From contig JAIUOO010000019.1 of NCBI GenBank assembly GCA_020161695.1, positions 41,212 through 105,211 of the forward strand: 64,000 nucleotides of DNA, written 5' to 3'. The stretch's first letter is position 1, and the number at the start of each line of letters is the position of its first letter. This DNA comes from Pseudomonadota bacterium. GTDB lineage: Bacteria > Pseudomonadota > Alphaproteobacteria > Rhizobiales > Phreatobacteraceae. A program made the translations under genes and the position numbers. This document shows positions 61,465 to 64,000 of this stretch, in pieces. Below the pieces are notes generated by a model. That model worked only from the letters and a program-made list of their open reading frames with translations, was not told where the DNA came from and ran no database searches.

Positions 61465-62868
61465 TCAGTGGCCGAGGTTCTTGACGATGCTCTCGACCAT
61501 CTTCTTGGCGTCGGCCAGCAGCATCATCGTATTGTCGCGGTAGAACACGTCATTGTCGATGCCGGCATAGCCGACACCGCCCATGCCGCGCTTCACGAAC
61601 AGGATCGTGCCAGCCTTTTCCACGTCCAGCACCGGCATGCCGTAAATCGGCGAGGTCTTGTCGGTCTTGGCCGCCGGGTTGGTCACGTCGTTGGCGCCGA
61701 TGACGAAGGCGACGTCGGCCTGCGCGAACTCGGAATTGATGTCCTCGAGCTCGAACACCTCGTCATAGGGCACGTTGGCTTCCGCCAGCAGCACGTTCAT
61801 GTGGCCGGGCATGCGGCCCGCGACCGGGTGGATGGCGTATTTCACCTCGACGCCCTCCTTCTTCAGGAGGTCGGCCATCTCGCGCAGCGCGTGCTGGGCC
61901 TGCGCCACCGCCATGCCGTAGCCCGGCACGATGATGACCTTCTGGGCGTTCTTCATGATGTAGGCCGCGTCCTCGGCCGAGCCCGCCTTGTAGGGGCGCG
62001 CCTCGGCGGAGCCGCCGGCCGCCGCATCCTCGCCGCCGAAGCCGCCGAGGATGACGGAGACGAACGAGCGGTTCATCGCCTTGCACATGATGTAGGACAG
62101 GATTGCGCCCGACGAGCCGACCAGCGCGCCGGTGACGATCAGCGCGGTATTGCCGAGCGTGAAGCCGATGCCCGCCGCCGCCCAGCCCGAATAGGAGTTG
62201 AGCATCGACACGACGACCGGCATGTCCGCGCCGCCGATCGGGATGATCAGCGTCACGCCGATGACAAAGGACAGAAGCACGATCAGCCAGAAGGCCAGCG
62301 TGCTCTCGGTGCGCATGAAGACGACCAGCAGCACGACAATCGCCGCCGCGATCGCGATGTTCAGCAGGTGGCGCTGCGGCAGCAGGATCGGCTTGCCGCT
62401 CATCCGCCCGTCGAGCTTCAGGAAGGCGATGACCGAGCCCGTGAAGGTGATCGCGCCGATGGCGACGCCGAGACCCATCTCGAACAGCGACAGGCCCTTG
62501 ATCGTGCCGCGGGCGCCGATGTCGAAGGCGGTGGGTGCGTAGAGCGCCGCCGCCGCGACGAAGACGGCGGCAAGGCCGACACCCGAATGGAAGGCCGCGA
62601 CGAGCTGCGGCATGGAGGTCATCGGCACCCGGCGGGCGACCACCGCGCCGATGCCGCCGCCGATGCCGATGCCGCCAAGGACCAGGATCCAGGCGCCGAT
62701 GCCGGACGGGCGGGCATAGGCCAGCGTCGTCAGCACGGCGATGGTCATGCCGATCATGCCGAACAGGTTGCCCTGCCGCGAGGATTCCGGGCTCGACAGC
62801 CCGCGAAGGCTGAGGATGAACAGGATGCCGGAGACGAGATACAGGAGGGCCGCGAGGTTTGCCGACAT
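61465..62868 (-). CDS. pntB: NAD(P) transhydrogenase subunit beta
   Basis: Membrane and NADP-binding subunit of the proton-translocating transhydrogenase, which makes NADPH from NADH using the proton gradient. The 467-residue protein has eight or nine membrane helices (residues 5-260) and the soluble NADP domain (from about 290): VIIVPGYGMAVAQAQHALRE (GxGxxA/V-type motif), HPVAGRMPGHMNVLLAEANV, IGANDVTNPAA and VKRGMGGVGYAGIDNDVFY. Starts four bases after the pntAB stop. Last gene of the operon. Confidence 0.97.
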   Translation of the reverse strand: MSANLAALLYLVSGILFILSLRGLSSPESSRQGNLFGMIGMTIAVLTTLAYARPSGIGAWILVLGGIGIGGGIGAVVARRVPMTSMPQLVAAFHSGVGLAAVFVAAAALYAPTAFDIGARGTIKGLSLFEMGLGVAIGAITFTGSVIAFLKLDGRMSGKPILLPQRHLLNIAIAAAIVVLLVVFMRTESTLAFWLIVLLSFVIGVTLIIPIGGADMPVVVSMLNSYSGWAAAGIGFTLGNTALIVTGALVGSSGAILSYIMCKAMNRSFVSVILGGFGGEDAAAGGSAEARPYKAGSAEDAAYIMKNAQKVIIVPGYGMAVAQAQHALREMADLLKKEGVEVKYAIHPVAGRMPGHMNVLLAEANVPYDEVFELEDINSEFAQADVAFVIGANDVTNPAAKTDKTSPIYGMPVLDVEKAGTILFVKRGMGGVGYAGIDNDVFYRDNTMMLLADAKKMVESIVKNLGH

Positions 62869-62872
62869 CGGT

Positions 62873-63322
62873 TCAGCCCTTCTTCGCCGCCGGCTTGTCC
62901 TTCGCCTTGTACATCGCAAGCATGCGCTGTGTGACGAGGAAGCCGCCGAAGATGTTGATCGCCGCGAGGACGAGCGCGATGAAGCCGAAGATGCGGGCGA
63001 GCACCGTTCCCGAGTCCATGACCTGGACACCGACCGCCAGCAGGGCACCCACCACGATGACCGAGGAAATGGCGTTGGTCACCGACATCAGCGGCGTGTG
63101 CAGCGCCGGGGTCACCGACCAGACGACGTAGTAGCCGACGAAGATCGCCAGCACGAAGATGGCGAGGCGGAAGACGAACGGATCGATCGCCCCGCCGGAA
63201 ACGCCATGCGCGACCGCGCTGGCGGCATCGGCGAGTTGATCATCGGCAAGCGCCATGCGCACCGACGACACCGCTTTCTCGAGCTGGTCGAGCGCGGCTT
63301 CGAGACCGGACTTCTCCATCAC
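62873..63322 (-). CDS. pntAB: NAD(P) transhydrogenase subunit alpha part 2 (membrane, PntAB)
   Basis: Membrane part of the split alpha subunit, 149 residues with three to four helices: FRLAIFVLAIFVGYYVVWSV, then TPALHTPLMSVTNAISSVIV and ARIFGFIALVLAAINIFGGF. HTPLMSVTNAISSVIVVGAL is the diagnostic motif. The first 45 residues are a non-conserved acidic-helical extension. Its start overlaps the pntAA stop (ATGA). The three-gene arrangement is usual in alphaproteobacteria. Confidence 0.96.
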   Translation of the reverse strand: MMEKSGLEAALDQLEKAVSSVRMALADDQLADAASAVAHGVSGGAIDPFVFRLAIFVLAIFVGYYVVWSVTPALHTPLMSVTNAISSVIVVGALLAVGVQVMDSGTVLARIFGFIALVLAAINIFGGFLVTQRMLAMYKAKDKPAAKKG

Positions 63323-64000
63323 GCGTCCCCCTTCTTCTTCGCCTTGGCAGCGGGTTTCTCGACATGTCTGGCCGGTCCCTTGGCGGGCGCCTTGCCCGCG
63401 CCGGCCTTGGTCACCGTCTTCGCTTCGACCGTGGACGGCTCGACATGTTTGGCGGGAGCCTCGGCCTTGCCGGCGAAGGCCGGGTGCACGACCTGGCCGC
63501 CATGGGTGAGCATGGTCGCCTTCTGGAGCTCGTCCTCGGCGTTGATCTTGATCGCCTTCGTCTCCTTGTCGACCAGCGTCTCGAGGAAGGCGAAGAGGTT
63601 CTTGGCGTAGAGCAGCGAGGCGGACGCGGCGACGCGGCCCGGAACGTTGGCATGCCCGACGATCTTCACGCCATTGGCCGTCGTGACGACCTTGCCGGCC
63701 TCGGTGCCCTCGACATTGCCGCCGCGCTCGACCGCGAGGTCGACCAGCACCGAACCCGGCTTCATCGACGCGACCATGGCCGCCGATACCAGTTTCGGGG
63801 CGGGACGGCCCGGAATGAGGGCGGTGGTGATGACGATGTCCTGCTTGGCGATGTGGTCGGCCGTCAGCGCCGCCTGCTTCGCCTGGTATTCCTTGGACAT
63901 TTCCTTGGCGTAGCCGCCGGCGGTCTCGGCCGCCTTGAACTCGTCGTCCTCGACCGCCAGGAATTTTGCTCCAAGAGACTGAACCTGCTCCTTCACCGCG
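63319..64000 (-). CDS. pntAA: NAD(P) transhydrogenase subunit alpha part 1 (PntAA), 3' part
   Basis: The gene continues past the right edge; only the last 226 codons are present. The NAD-binding domain shows TALIPGRPAPKLVSAAMVAS, then MKPGSVLVDLAVERGGNVEG and VKIVGHANVPGRVAASASLL. This is followed by LFAFLETLVDKE and a C-terminal Ala/Lys-rich tail (about the last 60 residues) that is longer than in most homologues and might tether or space the membrane subunit. It is the first gene of the pnt operon. Confidence 0.95.
   Translation of the reverse strand, partial: AVKEQVQSLGAKFLAVEDDEFKAAETAGGYAKEMSKEYQAKQAALTADHIAKQDIVITTALIPGRPAPKLVSAAMVASMKPGSVLVDLAVERGGNVEGTEAGKVVTTANGVKIVGHANVPGRVAASASLLYAKNLFAFLETLVDKETKAIKINAEDELQKATMLTHGGQVVHPAFAGKAEAPAKHVEPSTVEAKTVTKAGAGKAPAKGPARHVEKPAAKAKKKGDA

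Overview
The window is a gene-dense, strongly GC-rich chromosomal segment of an alphaproteobacterium, most probably of the order Hyphomicrobiales (Rhizobiales). The evidence is the class-specific cell-cycle set (CtrA, ChpT, and the DUF1013 protein usually called TrcR), a cytochrome bc1 operon with a c1 subunit of alphaproteobacterial type, a split three-gene transhydrogenase (pntAA-pntAB-pntB), a membrane-bound ferritin MbfA, and rhizobial-type palindromic intergenic repeats. The genus cannot be decided from sequence alone. No rRNA, tRNA, CRISPR array, phage or insertion sequence was seen.

Layout. 1-2.2 kb: pth and ychF (+), then a RidA-like gene (-). 2.3-5.2 kb: a TetR regulator with a clear palindromic operator, two MaoC-like hydratases, a small ORF divergent from a LysR regulator. 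5.2-6.2 kb: a small secreted glycine/arginine repeat protein and a small membrane protein. 6.2-10 kb (-): mtnP and the petABC (bc1 complex) operon. 10.3-16 kb (+): trmL, a membrane protein, an aldehyde dehydrogenase/SDR/FAH-family/acetyltransferase cluster and a DUF2158 protein; a decayed tail of an outer membrane protein gene lies at 10.85 kb. 16.3-23 kb (-): a FeeM-like acyltransferase, a GGDEF/EAL protein with a degenerate GGDEF, and a coupled block DUF1285-NUDIX-DUF6111-cca. 23.1-30 kb (+): a four-gene MoxR/DUF58/BatA-DUF4159/vWA-like membrane operon. 30-35 kb: a tiny twin-arginine Arg-rich protein, GNAT, MFS, NUDIX, a 39-codon small gene with its own terminator, mbfA and a phosphoesterase. 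35.3-38.7 kb: fliJ and fliI (-) and ctrA (+), separated by a 0.67-kb control region full of GANTC and CtrA-type sites. 38.9-45.2 kb: a class C beta-lactamase, an ArsR/SRPBCC pair, a thioesterase, cysK, an NTF2-like protein and prpE. 45.4-49.6 kb (-): LysE exporter, an FAD dehydrogenase bracketed by two inverted palindromic repeats, and an acyl-CoA synthetase. 50-51.5 kb: an OMP beta-barrel gene and a TauE exporter. 51.6-59 kb (-): cheA-cheW-cheY-cheB-cheR preceded by chpT and trcR. 59.3-64 kb: rpsU, a TPR lipoprotein, a GNAT/DUF3303 pair, and the pnt operon running off the right edge.

How the genes work together. The main theme is cell cycle and motility: ChpT passes phosphate from the hybrid kinase CckA (not in the window) to CtrA; CtrA-type boxes lie before ctrA itself, in the fliI-ctrA interval and before the FeeM-like gene. 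The second theme is membrane energetics (bc1 complex, transhydrogenase). The third is acyl-CoA and fatty-acid metabolism (two MaoC proteins, PrpE, acyl-CoA synthetase, CoA pyrophosphatase, thioesterase). No wholly new multi-gene system is obvious; the least explained items are the repeat-bracketed dehydrogenase, the short genes at 5.3, 30.0 and 33.1 kb, and the FeeM-like gene with a perfect CtrA box.
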